The notes beneath the pieces were generated by a model, which worked only from the letters and a program-made list of their open reading frames with translations, was not told where the DNA came from and did not search any database. Positions 15,660 to 24,168 of a stretch of DNA of 64,000 nt are shown piece after piece; within the stretch, counting starts at the first letter, position 1; each line of letters begins with the position of its first letter. The position numbers were made by a program, and so were the translations under genes. The stretch spans positions 1-64,000 of the forward strand of contig CAJTVT010000007.1 in the NCBI GenBank assembly GCA_910580015.1. Reading direction: 5' to 3'. The stretch comes from an uncultured Lachnospiraceae bacterium (lineage in GTDB: Bacteria > Bacillota > Clostridia > Lachnospirales > Lachnospiraceae).

Positions 15660-17489
15660 ATGAAAATGAAACGTGAGGATATCCGCAACATTGCAATTAT
15701 TGCCCATGTAGACCACGGCAAGACCACTCTGGTGGATGAACTATTAAAACAAAGCGGCGTATTCCGTGCCAATCAGGAAGTGCAAGAGCGTGTTATGGAT
15801 TCCAATGATATTGAGCGAGAACGTGGAATTACCATTCTCTCCAAAAATACCGCTGTTTTATACAAAGATACAAAAATTAATATCATCGACACACCTGGAC
15901 ATGCTGATTTTGGCGGCGAAGTGGAACGTGTCCTAAAGATGGTAAATGGCGTTGTTCTGGTAGTGGATGCCTTTGAAGGCGCCATGCCACAGACCAAATT
16001 TGTTCTGATGAAAGCTCTTGCTCTGGACCTTCCAGTAATTGTATGCATCAATAAAATCGACCGTCCAGAAGCACGCCCAGATGAAGTTATAGATGAAGTT
16101 TTAGAGTTATTTATGGATCTGGATGCCTCCGACGAACAGTTGGATTGTCCATTTCTTTATGCTTCCGCAAGGGAAGGATATGCGCTAAAAGATCTTGGAG
16201 ATGAAAAGAAAGATATGACTGCTCTCTTTGAAACTATTTTGGAATACATTCCTGCACCAGAGGGCGATCCAGATGCCAATACCCAGGTATTGATCAGCAC
16301 CATTGATTACAATGAATATGTAGGGCGTATTGGTGTTGGAAAAGTGGACAACGGATGTCTGAAGGTAAACCAGGATGCAGTTGTGGTCAACCACCATGAG
16401 CCAGACAAGCTGCAAAAGGTGCGTATCAGCAAACTATATGAGTTTGACGGACTCAACAAAGTAGATGTCTCTGAGGCAAAAATCGGCTCCATTGTCGCTA
16501 TTTCTGGTATTGCAGACATCCATATTGGAGATACCATCTGTTCGCCAGAAGCTCCACAGGCCATCGATTTCCAGAAAATCTCAGAACCCACTATTTCCAT
16601 GAATTTTATCGTAAATGACAGTCCACTCGCCGGACAAGAAGGCAAATTTGTCACCTCCCGTCATATCCGTGATCGTCTGTTTCGGGAGTTGAATACGGAT
16701 GTATCGCTGCGGGTGGAGGAGACAGACAGCCCTGACAGCTTAAAAGTATCTGGCAGAGGAGAACTTCATTTATCTGTATTGATCGAAAATATGCGCCGGG
16801 AAGGATATGAATTTGCCGTCAGCAAAGCAGAAGTATTGTACCACACAGATGAGAATGGCAAGCGCTTGGAACCTATGGAACTTGCCTATGTGGATGTCCC
16901 AGACGAATTTACTGGAGCTGTCATTGAAAAATTAAGCCAACGCAAAGGTGAACTTCGGAACATGGGCCCCATCAGCGGCGGCTATACTCGTATGAAATTT
17001 AACATCCCCTCTAGAGGCTTGATCGGCTACCGAAGTGAATTTATGACAGACACCAAGGGAAACGGAATCATCAATACCATTTTTAATGGCCATGAGCCAT
17101 ACAAAGGCGATATTGCCTACCGGAAACAAGGTTCTCTTATCGCTTTCGAATCGGGAGAATCTGTCACTTATGGGCTGTTCAGCGCACAAGACCGAGGCAC
17201 CCTGTTTATCGGAGCTGGACAAAAAGTTTATGCTGGTATGGTCATTGGACAAAGTGCCAAACCAGAAGACATTGAGATCAACGTCTGCAAGAAAAAGCAC
17301 CTGACAAATACCCGTTCTTCCAGCGCTGATGAAGCACTCACCTTAACGCCCCCAAGAATCCTTAGCCTGGAGCAGGCATTAGAATTTATTGAAGCGGACG
17401 AACTTTTGGAAGTTACTCCAGAAAGTCTACGAATCCGCAAACGTATTTTGGATCCGACGCTGCGCAAACGGGCAGGATTTCGGAAATAA
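15660..17489 (+). CDS. typA: Translational GTPase TypA/BipA
   Basis: A 609-aa ribosome-binding GTPase related to EF-G, with roles in ribosome assembly and stress adaptation. G motifs are visible: AHVDHGKTTL (G1), RGITI (G2), DTPGHADFGGEV (G3), NKIDRPEARP (G4), and SAREGY (G5). Domains II, III, V and the TypA-specific C-terminal domain follow (VCKKKHLTNTRSSSADEA near residue 545). Length matches the family. The ATG at 15660 follows AGAAGG by 9 nt. It is monocistronic, with a promoter 46 bp upstream and a large palindrome downstream that can terminate it. Confidence 0.98.
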   Translation: MKMKREDIRNIAIIAHVDHGKTTLVDELLKQSGVFRANQEVQERVMDSNDIERERGITILSKNTAVLYKDTKINIIDTPGHADFGGEVERVLKMVNGVVLVVDAFEGAMPQTKFVLMKALALDLPVIVCINKIDRPEARPDEVIDEVLELFMDLDASDEQLDCPFLYASAREGYALKDLGDEKKDMTALFETILEYIPAPEGDPDANTQVLISTIDYNEYVGRIGVGKVDNGCLKVNQDAVVVNHHEPDKLQKVRISKLYEFDGLNKVDVSEAKIGSIVAISGIADIHIGDTICSPEAPQAIDFQKISEPTISMNFIVNDSPLAGQEGKFVTSRHIRDRLFRELNTDVSLRVEETDSPDSLKVSGRGELHLSVLIENMRREGYEFAVSKAEVLYHTDENGKRLEPMELAYVDVPDEFTGAVIEKLSQRKGELRNMGPISGGYTRMKFNIPSRGLIGYRSEFMTDTKGNGIINTIFNGHEPYKGDIAYRKQGSLIAFESGESVTYGLFSAQDRGTLFIGAGQKVYAGMVIGQSAKPEDIEINVCKKKHLTNTRSSSADEALTLTPPRILSLEQALEFIEADELLEVTPESLRIRKRILDPTLRKRAGFRK

Positions 17490-17532
17490 TCGTACCTAAC
17501 AGATCCTAATGTAAAATCCTAATTTAAAAGAT

Positions 17533-17690
17533 AAAGGCCCATTTTCACTGTTAGGTTCTTTCTGTACTTTGGGTATCCTCATATTCTCAGGATTTGCTAC
17601 AAGCCGTCAAATTGGCTTAGTAAAGCAAAACGAGAATGACGAGTTACCCAAACATCAGAAAGAACCCACTGTTAAGGAAAACGGACCTTT
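17533..17690. repeat. Large palindromic element downstream of typA
   Basis: Arms of about 42-45 bp: left AAAGGCCCATTTTC...GGTTCTTTCTG...TTTGGGT, right ACCCAAA...CAGAAAGAACC...GGAAAACGGACCTTT. The right arm is followed by TCTTTTTT on the plus strand. It is a probable terminator for typA as well as a MITE-like palindrome; no second copy was found in the window. Confidence 0.7.
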
Positions 17691-17747
17691 TCTTTTTTCA
17701 TCCTTCCGTCAATCAGAAACCCCATCCTTCGGTCATTCTAAAACAGA

Positions 17748-17957
17748 TCACTTGTCACCATTTTCTGATATAAATTCCAAATGTTCCAGGGCATAACGCA
17801 AAGCTCTGCACATCAGCTCATTTCTGGAACGATCACTTTTCGCTGATAACGTATCAAATTCCTCTCGCAGCTCTCTGTCCATTCTCAATGTCAAAACCAC
17901 AGACTTTTCTTCCTTTTTATCTGTCGCCTTTGGCCTTACTACAAACTTATCTTCCAT
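17748..17957 (-). CDS. Small ribbon-helix-helix DNA-binding protein
   Basis: A 69-aa protein whose central part reads SVVLTLRMDRELREEFDTLS followed by KSDRSRNELMCRALRYALEHL, a typical ribbon-helix-helix (Arc/MetJ-like): a beta strand, then two helices with an SRNELM turn. Such proteins are antitoxins or small repressors. No toxin gene follows; the divergent gene at 18158 is a DUF6809-like protein. An imperfect inverted repeat (CGCTGTCA / TGACACAGCG) at about 17993-18016, in front of the gene, could be its operator. The ribosome site is GAGGTG. Confidence 0.8.
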   Translation of the reverse strand: MEDKFVVRPKATDKKEEKSVVLTLRMDRELREEFDTLSAKSDRSRNELMCRALRYALEHLEFISENGDK

Positions 17958-18085
17958 ATCTTCACACCTCTACTATTAATTTTATATTACTCCGCTGTCA
18001 GTACAATGACACAGCGAATATTACTTCGAACAACATAAATTATAATTTGCGTTACTCTTGTGTAATTTATTATAGTACTTCTATA

Positions 18086-18114
18086 TTGACATTTATATAA
18101 TTAAAATTTATAAT
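18086..18114 (+). promoter_or_regulatory. Fully consensus sigma-A promoter
   Basis: TTGACA, a 17-bp spacer and TATAAT, the exact consensus. It lies 44 bp upstream of the DUF6809-like gene (18158) with an AGAAAGGA ribosome site between. A perfect promoter on a small gene suggests strong expression, or repression by a bound protein such as the divergent ribbon-helix-helix product. Confidence 0.85.
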
Positions 18115-18157
18115 ACAGTAATATAGCACTACTATACCTACAGAAAGGATTACAAAT

Positions 18158-18472
18158 ATGTATACATTATTACAAAAGTTATACGAAGGAAACATATGTC
18201 CCGCTGAACAATACCAGCCCCTGCAAGAAGAATATAAGAAAATGCAGCAGGAACATTCGCAACACTATTCAGACTTCGTCCAGACATTAGAGCAACTAGA
18301 TCCGCCTCTGGACAAGCTTTTCATGGAAATCATGGACGAGCAGCTTAGCACTATGCCACTGAACTTTTCCTCCATGTTCATTGATGGGTTCTGTTTGGGC
18401 GCGCAGATGATGATCGAAATCTTTACCAATCATCATTCCATACATACCAAGGAAAATGGCCTTTCCAACTAA
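18158..18472 (+). CDS. DUF6809-like small protein
   Basis: A 104-aa helical protein, MYTLLQKLYEGNICPAEQY then KMQQEHSQHYSDF and MEIMDEQLSTM, ending with a hydrophobic helix near GFCLGAQMMIEIF. The pattern LYxGxIxPxEQ at the start resembles DUF6809 proteins often found as single small genes in Lachnospiraceae; that name is from memory and moderately certain. No catalytic residues are evident. It has an exact-consensus promoter and strong ribosome site, and is divergent from the ribbon-helix-helix gene. Confidence 0.7.
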   Translation: MYTLLQKLYEGNICPAEQYQPLQEEYKKMQQEHSQHYSDFVQTLEQLDPPLDKLFMEIMDEQLSTMPLNFSSMFIDGFCLGAQMMIEIFTNHHSIHTKENGLSN

Positions 18473-18564
18473 TATACTGACCACATGACAATCGGGCTGC
18501 TTCAGACACACCTCACCACATACCTGTAAAATACGCATCCCACACAAGGCAAAACATGCTCCAT

Positions 18565-18783
18565 TTAACCTGATTCATCATCTATAAATTCCACGACATC
18601 TGAGATACTACACTTGAGAATCCTGCAAATATTGTGTAGAGTATTTAAAGTAATACTTTTGTTCTTTCGTAATGCATCCAATGTGCCTCTGCTGAAACCA
18701 TGTTTTTCAATCAGTGTATATTGGCTCATATTTTTCCGTTTTAGAGTCTCCCACAAAGGTTTATAACTAATAATTATAATCAC
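18565..18783 (-). CDS. Cro/XRE-type helix-turn-helix regulator
   Basis: A 72-aa single-domain HTH protein: YKPLWETLKRKNMSQYTLI, then EKHGFSRGTLDALRKNKS as the recognition helix region, and LNTLHNICRILKCSISDVVEF. It may start at 18783 or at the more internal Met of KNMSQ, but the first start keeps helix 1. A palindrome GCCGA-N4-TCGGC at 18842-18855 lies about 60 bp upstream of its start, and a second copy at 19167-19180, so autoregulation is plausible. Confidence 0.85.
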   Translation of the reverse strand: MIIIISYKPLWETLKRKNMSQYTLIEKHGFSRGTLDALRKNKSITLNTLHNICRILKCSISDVVEFIDDESG

Positions 18784-18835
18784 ATCCTTTAACTACAAAT
18801 TTATAATGTAATTATAGGAAAATCTTGATTACATA

Positions 18836-18861
18836 AACATTGCCGAGTATTCGGCAATGTT
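18836..18861. promoter_or_regulatory. Candidate operator palindrome (copy 1)
   Basis: Perfect 11-bp arms AACATTGCCGA / TCGGCAATGTT around GTAT. Its core GCCGA-N4-TCGGC recurs at 19167-19180 (TTGCCGAAAATTCGGC). The two sites flank the small open frame at 18880 and lie beside the XRE gene, the likely binding protein. The assignment is inferred from position. Confidence 0.45.
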
Positions 18862-18879
18862 GTCCATGGGAGACAATGT

Positions 18880-18996
18880 ATGAGAAGGAACATTACAAAT
18901 TCAACAACTTCTAACACTGAAAAGCTCCTGCTGATTTTAGATCCAGAAAAGCCTGGAAATAAAAGAAAGTTTGTTATCGCACTGCTGCCAGAATGA
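18880..18996 (+). CDS. Possible 38-aa peptide
   Basis: An open frame from ATG at 18880 with GGGAG 7 nt upstream encodes a 38-aa peptide with a polar start (RRNITNSTTSNTE), a hydrophobic stretch (LLLILDPEKPG) and a basic-hydrophobic end (NKRKFVIALLPE). No family is recognised. The good ribosome site and position between two copies of a palindromic operator favour a real gene; short length weighs against it. Confidence 0.35.
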   Translation: MRRNITNSTTSNTEKLLLILDPEKPGNKRKFVIALLPE

Positions 18997-19189
18997 CAGT
19001 TTTATCTCAAATTTATCTCAATTCGCATGTCTGTGGCTTGGGGGTTCTGAATAGTTACTGTTAGAAAATTTATTCCAACCATTTACATCTCCAAAGACAA
19101 TATATAGTAGTTGTAACGATTTTGATTGAAATATATATTCTATGATATTTTTGTCACTTGAATATTGCCGAAAATTCGGCTATAATCTA

Positions 19190-19220
19190 TATATCCAGTG
19201 ATTAAAAATCACTGGATATA
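19190..19220. other. Perfect 14-bp hairpin
   Basis: TATATCCAGTGATT and its exact complement with a 3-nt AAA loop. It lies about 40 bp left of the repeat complex at 19260. Poly-T tracts after it are weak, so a terminator role is uncertain. Apart from this, the two GCCGA palindromes, the small frame and the repeat complex, the 1.1-kb stretch 18784-19872 shows no gene. Confidence 0.6.
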
Positions 19221-19259
19221 AAACTCCACAACATCTTTGGAATTACTTTCTATCAGATG

Positions 19260-19546
19260 TATTACTCCGGTGGTGAAATGTCGCAAGAAATTACGCAGAC
19301 ATAGCTTCCACATGCCAGACGACAAAGAACCAGTTATATTCAGCCAAACCTCCTTGTCTATCCGCCCATCTGCTGCGTTGGATTTTCTATCCGTAGCCAC
19401 CGCTACGCCGTCGAAAATCCGCCTTGCCGTTAAGCGAATATCCTGTGGAATTTCGCCAGATATAATGTGGTCAGCACATTAGTATGACAATCCATCACTA
19501 CACGAGGCTAAGTAAGATGTTGCGATATCTCACCACCGGAGTAATA
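19260..19546. repeat. Palindromic element, family A2, interrupted by another element
   Basis: Terminal inverted repeats TATTACTCCGGTGGTGAAAT (left) and the near-complement CTCACCACCGGAGTAATA (right), extended by GTCGCAA / TTGCGAT. The ends, and about 40 bp inside each, match the intact 162-bp element at 55335-55496. The middle is replaced by a family A copy (19324-19482). Confidence 0.75.
19324..19482. repeat. Palindromic MITE-like element, family A, copy 2 (inside 19260-19546)
   Basis: Almost identical to copy 1 (3491-3656) over about 110 bp including TCCTTGTCTATCCGCCCATC and TAGCCACCGCTACGCCGTC. Its right end ATATAATGTGGTCAGCACAT is good. Its left end (GAACCAGTTATATTC) is degraded and lacks the CTAGTGTA tip, which points to a hybrid or decayed insertion. 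Confidence 0.8.
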
Positions 19547-19872
19547 TTCCCCAATTAGCAAAAAATTAATACAAAATAAATCAGGCAAATAGCCAGACGA
19601 ATTTTCCAAATTTGTTCTCATGCAATGACCTTGTGACATGTGAACTGATTGCACAGAGTGAATTTTCATTCTGCGCAATGAACGAATGTCAGGCGGCCAG
19701 TACACTGACTCCAGCGAACACGAACGATTTTACGTTCTAAGACGGATATATCTTCTATAAAAGCAACTGAAAAACAATCATGATTCGCCATTTCAGTCAT
19801 AGTTTTTGTACATTGTAAGTTGTGCATTTGGAATGTTCGCTGTAACACTAAGGCGAGGAAGGAGTAGAACCA

Positions 19873-20265
19873 TTGAAAGCGTACTATTTTGAAATGCAGA
19901 CAAAAAACGAACAAACTTTATTTTTTTCTTTATGCTGTACAGAGGACAGACAAAAGTTAACCAGGGAAATCCCAATGTCTTTTTATGACTTTTTGCGCAT
20001 TTCCTGTATCTTGTTTTATATGAATTTTACATTTTATGAAAGTTATTTGAACGAATTGTTCCCTGAATATTCTTTAAGAAAAGAAGATATGTTAAGACGT
20101 CATCGGGATATTCTTAACGAATACCCCGATTATTATAAAGATGAATGTTTTCATGAAAAAACGCAACTTTGGCTGACAGAATTTTGCGATCAAATTCCTG
20201 ATAAGCTGCTGCGCGCCACTTATCGTAAAAAATTCAAAAATATGTTACCTCTTTCATTCGAATAA
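19873..20265 (+). CDS. Uncharacterised protein with TTG start
   Basis: A 130-aa soluble protein of unknown function, rich in aromatic residues (FYDFLRISCILFYMNFTFYESYL, split here as FYDFLRISC and LFYMNFTFYESYL). The start is a TTG at 19873, chosen because AGGAAGGAG lies 9 nt upstream and no ATG fits. The charged C-terminal half (RRHRDILNEYPDYYKDE, LRATYRKKFKNM) looks helical. Its 3' end overlaps the 3' end of the convergent gene at 20234 by 32 bp, so transcripts of the two would be antisense there. Confidence 0.7.
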   Translation: MKAYYFEMQTKNEQTLFFSLCCTEDRQKLTREIPMSFYDFLRISCILFYMNFTFYESYLNELFPEYSLRKEDMLRRHRDILNEYPDYYKDECFHEKTQLWLTEFCDQIPDKLLRATYRKKFKNMLPLSFE

Positions 20266-21046
20266 TAATTCCTGGTATAGCACCTGTCAGATATTCTGTC
20301 AATTCCATACTGTCTCCGCAATTACTTTCGGCAAATCGCTCCACTGCCTCCTCCAACTTTTTTTGAATGGTTGCCACATCATGCTCCCTCAATATAGCTT
20401 GAATCTTCAAAAAATCCTCTCTGGAAAGCTGTTGCTCAGACAAAGGCTTTCCAGCTAGGATATGCCAAATCACGGACATAAGAACAATTTCACAGAGATT
20501 ATCAATCATGCTTTTATATCCTGGACAGTATTCAGACAAAATCGCTATAACATATTCTTGTGGGAACTTATTTAGAAACATCTGTTCCAAGTAGATACAT
20601 CGGATAAATTCATATATCCGATCAATCCCTGTATACATGGAAATATCTTTCAATACTGGATAATCCAATGTCAAAATGGTATCTTGGGGATGAAATTTTA
20701 TGTCATACCATTTAAAAAACTCAGATATTCCCTGCACAAAGGTATCATAAAGACAACGATTTTCGTACCAATGAAACTCTGGTAAAACCTCATTGTAACA
20801 ATCCAGCGCTTCCTTCGCCTTCTTCTCCACACAGGCAACCCCAATCTCATACGCCTGCTGTGCCGATACTCTCTCTTTTGATGCCAATGTCTCTCCACCA
20901 GGCAGCTCCAGTTCCCGAATACAGTATAAGACAGCCCCCATCAATTGTTCTGCCTTTTCATATGTTATGGATGTATGTTCAAATCCTGTATACGTTTCTG
21001 TCAGTCTGGCCACCACGGGAAGTAGCTCTTCCATCTGGTAATCCAT
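20234..21046 (-). CDS. Uncharacterised protein, DUF6179-like
   Basis: A 270-aa soluble, largely helical protein with many Tyr/Glu residues (LTETYTGFEHTSITYEKAE, YEIGVACVEKKAKEALDCY, TLDYPVLKDISMYTGIDRIY). It appears to belong to the DUF6179 family (recalled, not searched), whose function is unknown. The start MDYQMEELL at 21046 has GGAGGTAAG 8 nt upstream; a start at 21064 would have no site. It follows the 21052 gene by 5 bp in the same direction, so the pair is an operon. The conserved pairing of these two families in Lachnospiraceae would suggest joint function. Confidence 0.7.
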   Translation of the reverse strand: MDYQMEELLPVVARLTETYTGFEHTSITYEKAEQLMGAVLYCIRELELPGGETLASKERVSAQQAYEIGVACVEKKAKEALDCYNEVLPEFHWYENRCLYDTFVQGISEFFKWYDIKFHPQDTILTLDYPVLKDISMYTGIDRIYEFIRCIYLEQMFLNKFPQEYVIAILSEYCPGYKSMIDNLCEIVLMSVIWHILAGKPLSEQQLSREDFLKIQAILREHDVATIQKKLEEAVERFAESNCGDSMELTEYLTGAIPGIIIRMKEVTYF

Positions 21047-21051
21047 AACCC

Positions 21052-21591
21052 TTACCTCCCCCAAAGATTTTCCAATGCTTCCAAGTACAATTCATAGTCC
21101 CATCTTGTAACCTCGTCAAAATCACCATATGCCCCATAGCCCTGAGAAGCCTTAAAATCACGATATCCAGCTCGAATGGCCTGTGAAAAGATAGCAAGGC
21201 ATGTACCTTCCAGATACTCCAAATCCCCATAGCAAATATCTTCAAATTGCTCCCTCATAAAATGCAACAATTCCTCGTCGGTAATTTCATCCTGCATCTC
21301 ATTTTTATACAAATAAAATATCTCCTGTAGCCGGATGATAGTATTGACATAATTGCTTTGATCAATAAAACTGGAATCACAAAATTCATAAATGATTTTT
21401 GATGTAATCCCTTCCCCAAATTCCACTCTTTTCTGTTCCTTTAGAGTACTGCATCGTTCATCGAAAATCAGACTTGCTTCCTCTTCGTTCAAGACTAGGC
21501 CATAGTTTTTCGCTGCCTGATTTGTCTCCATCATTTTTGCCAGTTGATTTTGCCGTTGTAATAAAACCATCCAATTCTGATCCAAGAGCAT
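21052..21591 (-). CDS. Uncharacterised protein, DUF6323-like
   Basis: A 179-aa soluble protein: NQAAKNYGLVLNEEEASLIF, LKEQKRVEFGEGITSKIIYEF, then LQEIFYLYKNEMQDEITDEE and GDLEYLEGTCLAIF. These blocks fit a DUF6323-type family often beside DUF6179 (recalled, unchecked). The ATG at 21591 has GGAGGAGGA before it; the open frame extends upstream through the leader repeat at 21614-21655 but has no better start. First gene of a two-gene operon. Confidence 0.7.
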   Translation of the reverse strand: MLLDQNWMVLLQRQNQLAKMMETNQAAKNYGLVLNEEEASLIFDERCSTLKEQKRVEFGEGITSKIIYEFCDSSFIDQSNYVNTIIRLQEIFYLYKNEMQDEITDEELLHFMREQFEDICYGDLEYLEGTCLAIFSQAIRAGYRDFKASQGYGAYGDFDEVTRWDYELYLEALENLWGR

Positions 21592-21613
21592 TCCTCCTCC
21601 AATAGATAACTGT

Positions 21614-21655
21614 ATTCTCGCCAAATTAAGTACAAAGAGAATCCGAGCATACATT
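21614..21655 (-). repeat. Leader hairpin repeat, copy 2
   Basis: A 42-bp stretch differing from 6643-6683 at about six positions, including CGAGAAT / ATTCTCG arms. It lies 23-64 nt upstream of the 21591 start, as copy 1 lies upstream of the response-regulator gene. The left arm of the hairpin is less complete than in copy 1. Confidence 0.6.
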
Positions 21656-21833
21656 ATTATTGTTGCTATTTTCGATATACTGCTGAGTGTCACAAAATAG
21701 ATTATATCATCGGGTACGAACGCTTACCAGCCTTGTTTTTCAAGGATTTTTATGGTATAATAAGGTTAGAATAAGGGAACAGAGCAATCCATGGTCATCT
21801 TCGTTTCGTATCTTATGTTTGAGAGCAAAAATA

Positions 21834-21859
21834 CAGGGCCTGTAAAACTTCAGGCCCTG
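21834..21859 (-). terminator. Intrinsic terminator of the second ABC exporter operon
   Basis: Perfect 9-bp stem CAGGGCCTG / CAGGCCCTG, 8-nt loop, followed on the minus strand by TATTTTTG. It lies just past the stop at 21865. Confidence 0.85.
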
Positions 21860-21864
21860 TTATT

Positions 21865-23016
21865 TTATACCCTTTTTAACTTTTTACGGTTTACTAAAAG
21901 CCCTGCGGAAAAAAATGCCAGAGCAAAGACAAACACCATCAGATAAGATGTATATATCTCTCCTGCATCGGCATAGGTTTCCATTTTCTGAATCTCTCGA
22001 TTGGCGACAACATACCAGTAGGACGGGAAAAATTTTGCCAGTTTTCGAATGCCTTCTCCCATCAAATCCAACTGTACAAACACACCTCCCAAGAAGCTGA
22101 AAGACAGACTGAATATATTACTCATCACATTTAACTCTGGATCACTGCGGGCAAACTGTACACAAAACCAGGCGATGCTGGCTGCACAGACACTAAATAT
22201 CAGTGCGTTTACTGCGCTTAACACTCCTTTTAGCGAGAACATATAATCACCAGAAATACAAAATGCCATTGCGATAAAAAACAAAAATACTGTAAAAGTA
22301 AACAAGATGCAACCCAAAATCATCTGCATATTCTGTTGAAAAAAAGACAGTGCAGAACATTTATTTCGTGCCGACAAATCCTTATCCTGAAAAGTCTTCA
22401 TTACACTGCCAAGTCCCAAAATTAAGATTACCAAAAAAACATATGGCACGTATTGAAAGAAATAATATCCGACAGGCAGCGACTTACTGTCACTTTCCTC
22501 CAGAAAATCCACCTGCACTTTCTGTTCCATATCCTGGCTGGAGAGCTCCACCGCCTCTTCCATCTCAATACCAGCTCGCAGATACATCGAAACTGTATTC
22601 AGATATTGCTGAATCTCATTTTCAATCAGAGATGCACTGCTGCTGCCAGGCACCACGGTTCCCTCCAAGAGCGCTTCTCCTTCTTCCTGTACAAACCGCT
22701 CTGTAAATTCTTTCGGAATCGACAACATATAATCTATTTCCTGATAATACATGGCGTCCTGTAAGGCTTCCCGATCTTCTGGTATATCTTTGATCTGGTT
22801 ATGTTCTTTTAGATAAGAGACAAGTCCTTGTCCAATCGCTCCCTGATCTCTTTGATCTACTGCAATCTTTAAGGACACTTTTGAAAACTCCATTTCACCT
22901 GATTCCTGGACGGAACGACTGATGATAACGGCAATCAAAAGATAAATGATGATATAAATTAAAAATTTTGATTTGTGTTTGTTCATCACTTTACAAAATA
23001 CTTTAAATACTTGCAT
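21865..23016 (-). CDS. ABC-2 type exporter permease
   Basis: A 383-aa permease with an N-terminal membrane helix (about residues 19-36), a roughly 155-residue soluble domain, and five C-terminal helices, the YhgE/NatB/LinJ-like ABC-2 layout. The pattern AQDRDQGAIG-like coiled segment and SFLGGVFVQLDLM-GEGIRKLAKFFPSYW near the end is typical of the ABC2_membrane_3 group (the latter spans about residues 290-325). It overlaps the upstream permease gene by 14 bp, so they are coupled and likely form a heterodimer. GAGGAGGGAA precedes its ATG. Confidence 0.85.
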   Translation of the reverse strand: MQVFKVFCKVMNKHKSKFLIYIIIYLLIAVIISRSVQESGEMEFSKVSLKIAVDQRDQGAIGQGLVSYLKEHNQIKDIPEDREALQDAMYYQEIDYMLSIPKEFTERFVQEEGEALLEGTVVPGSSSASLIENEIQQYLNTVSMYLRAGIEMEEAVELSSQDMEQKVQVDFLEESDSKSLPVGYYFFQYVPYVFLVILILGLGSVMKTFQDKDLSARNKCSALSFFQQNMQMILGCILFTFTVFLFFIAMAFCISGDYMFSLKGVLSAVNALIFSVCAASIAWFCVQFARSDPELNVMSNIFSLSFSFLGGVFVQLDLMGEGIRKLAKFFPSYWYVVANREIQKMETYADAGEIYTSYLMVFVFALAFFSAGLLVNRKKLKRV

Positions 23017-24157
23017 AGCGTTCCCTCCTCATCATAATAAAGGCTCCTACTCCAAAAATTGCCGCAATCACCAGCAGACTTATTATACATTGGCTATATT
23101 TTTCATACCCATCATATATGTTCAGGCTATACAATGATTTCACAATCAAAGACGCTGGATTTATTCGGTTCACAATCGGAGCATGATTTTCTAGAAAACG
23201 GTACATGCCACCCACCATCAATCCCGCAAGGAAACTGGACAACATCATGCAGCAGACACAGACACCCTCTTTCAAACTCTCTTTATACGTACCCAATGCT
23301 CCGATAAAAAATCCCATAAAAATCCCCACAATACTCCCTATCAATGTGGTCAACATTACGAAACCAAATTTGTCTCCCAATTCAATTTTCATAGCAAACA
23401 TCAGATAACAAACAGAAAACACTGTACATAGAAATTGTATGGTGATTTTCGCAAGTAGATCTGGGATTAACATCCCTAAGCGACTGGTTCCCGATACAAC
23501 TCTTCTTGCTGCAAGGGCCGATAAATTTGCCTTGCATTTGACTGCTATCTCTAACCCCATAGATACGCCCATAAGACAATTCATAGCAATCAACGCATAA
23601 AAATAATCTGTCATAACATTTTTAGGTGTATCTGAAATAGAACTCTCTTTCAGATACTGACACTGCTGCTGCATTGTTTCCATTGCGTCCAACAAACCTG
23701 CTGGATTTTTATTGCTAATGGTTTGCATCGTATGGTATACTCTCTGATATTGTTCCAGAATAGAACTTAAAATACTTTGATTCTTCCCCTGTTTTTTCAC
23801 GGTCAAAACCACTGTGTCTTCCGCACTCTCAGACTGCTCCGAAGCCTTACTATAAAAAATACCTTCTACTCTATCTTCTTCCAAAAACTTCCTGGCCTTT
23901 TTGTCGTCTGTCTGTATGACTTTTACCAACTCACTGTCCGTTTCCAAGGATTTCAATGTCTCTGAAAATGCAGAATTCTCCTGCTCCTCCACATATGCAA
24001 CCGGAATCTGATGAAATACTACTTCCTCCTCTATATATTCTCCGAAGGCAGCTCGAAACAGTGTGCCCAGAATAATTGGAAACAACAGGCTCCAGAACAT
24101 GATCAATTTCTGCCTGACTGTCTGTCTAATTCCATACCGATATAATCTGAAAAACAT
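23003..24157 (-). CDS. ABC-2 type exporter permease
   Basis: A 384-aa paralog of the downstream permease with the same topology: helix at residues 20-37 (LIMFWSLLFPIILGTLF), a soluble extracytoplasmic domain to about 170, then five or six helices. GGAGGCGATACA precedes the start. It follows the ATPase gene by 11 bp. Two non-identical permeases plus one ATPase fit LnrLMN/YfiLMN-like exporters that remove membrane-active antibiotics such as linearmycins or daunorubicin-like drugs; the cargo here is not known. Confidence 0.87.
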   Translation of the reverse strand: MFFRLYRYGIRQTVRQKLIMFWSLLFPIILGTLFRAAFGEYIEEEVVFHQIPVAYVEEQENSAFSETLKSLETDSELVKVIQTDDKKARKFLEEDRVEGIFYSKASEQSESAEDTVVLTVKKQGKNQSILSSILEQYQRVYHTMQTISNKNPAGLLDAMETMQQQCQYLKESSISDTPKNVMTDYFYALIAMNCLMGVSMGLEIAVKCKANLSALAARRVVSGTSRLGMLIPDLLAKITIQFLCTVFSVCYLMFAMKIELGDKFGFVMLTTLIGSIVGIFMGFFIGALGTYKESLKEGVCVCCMMLSSFLAGLMVGGMYRFLENHAPIVNRINPASLIVKSLYSLNIYDGYEKYSQCIISLLVIAAIFGVGAFIMMRRERYASI

Positions 24158-24168
24158 TGTATCGCCTC

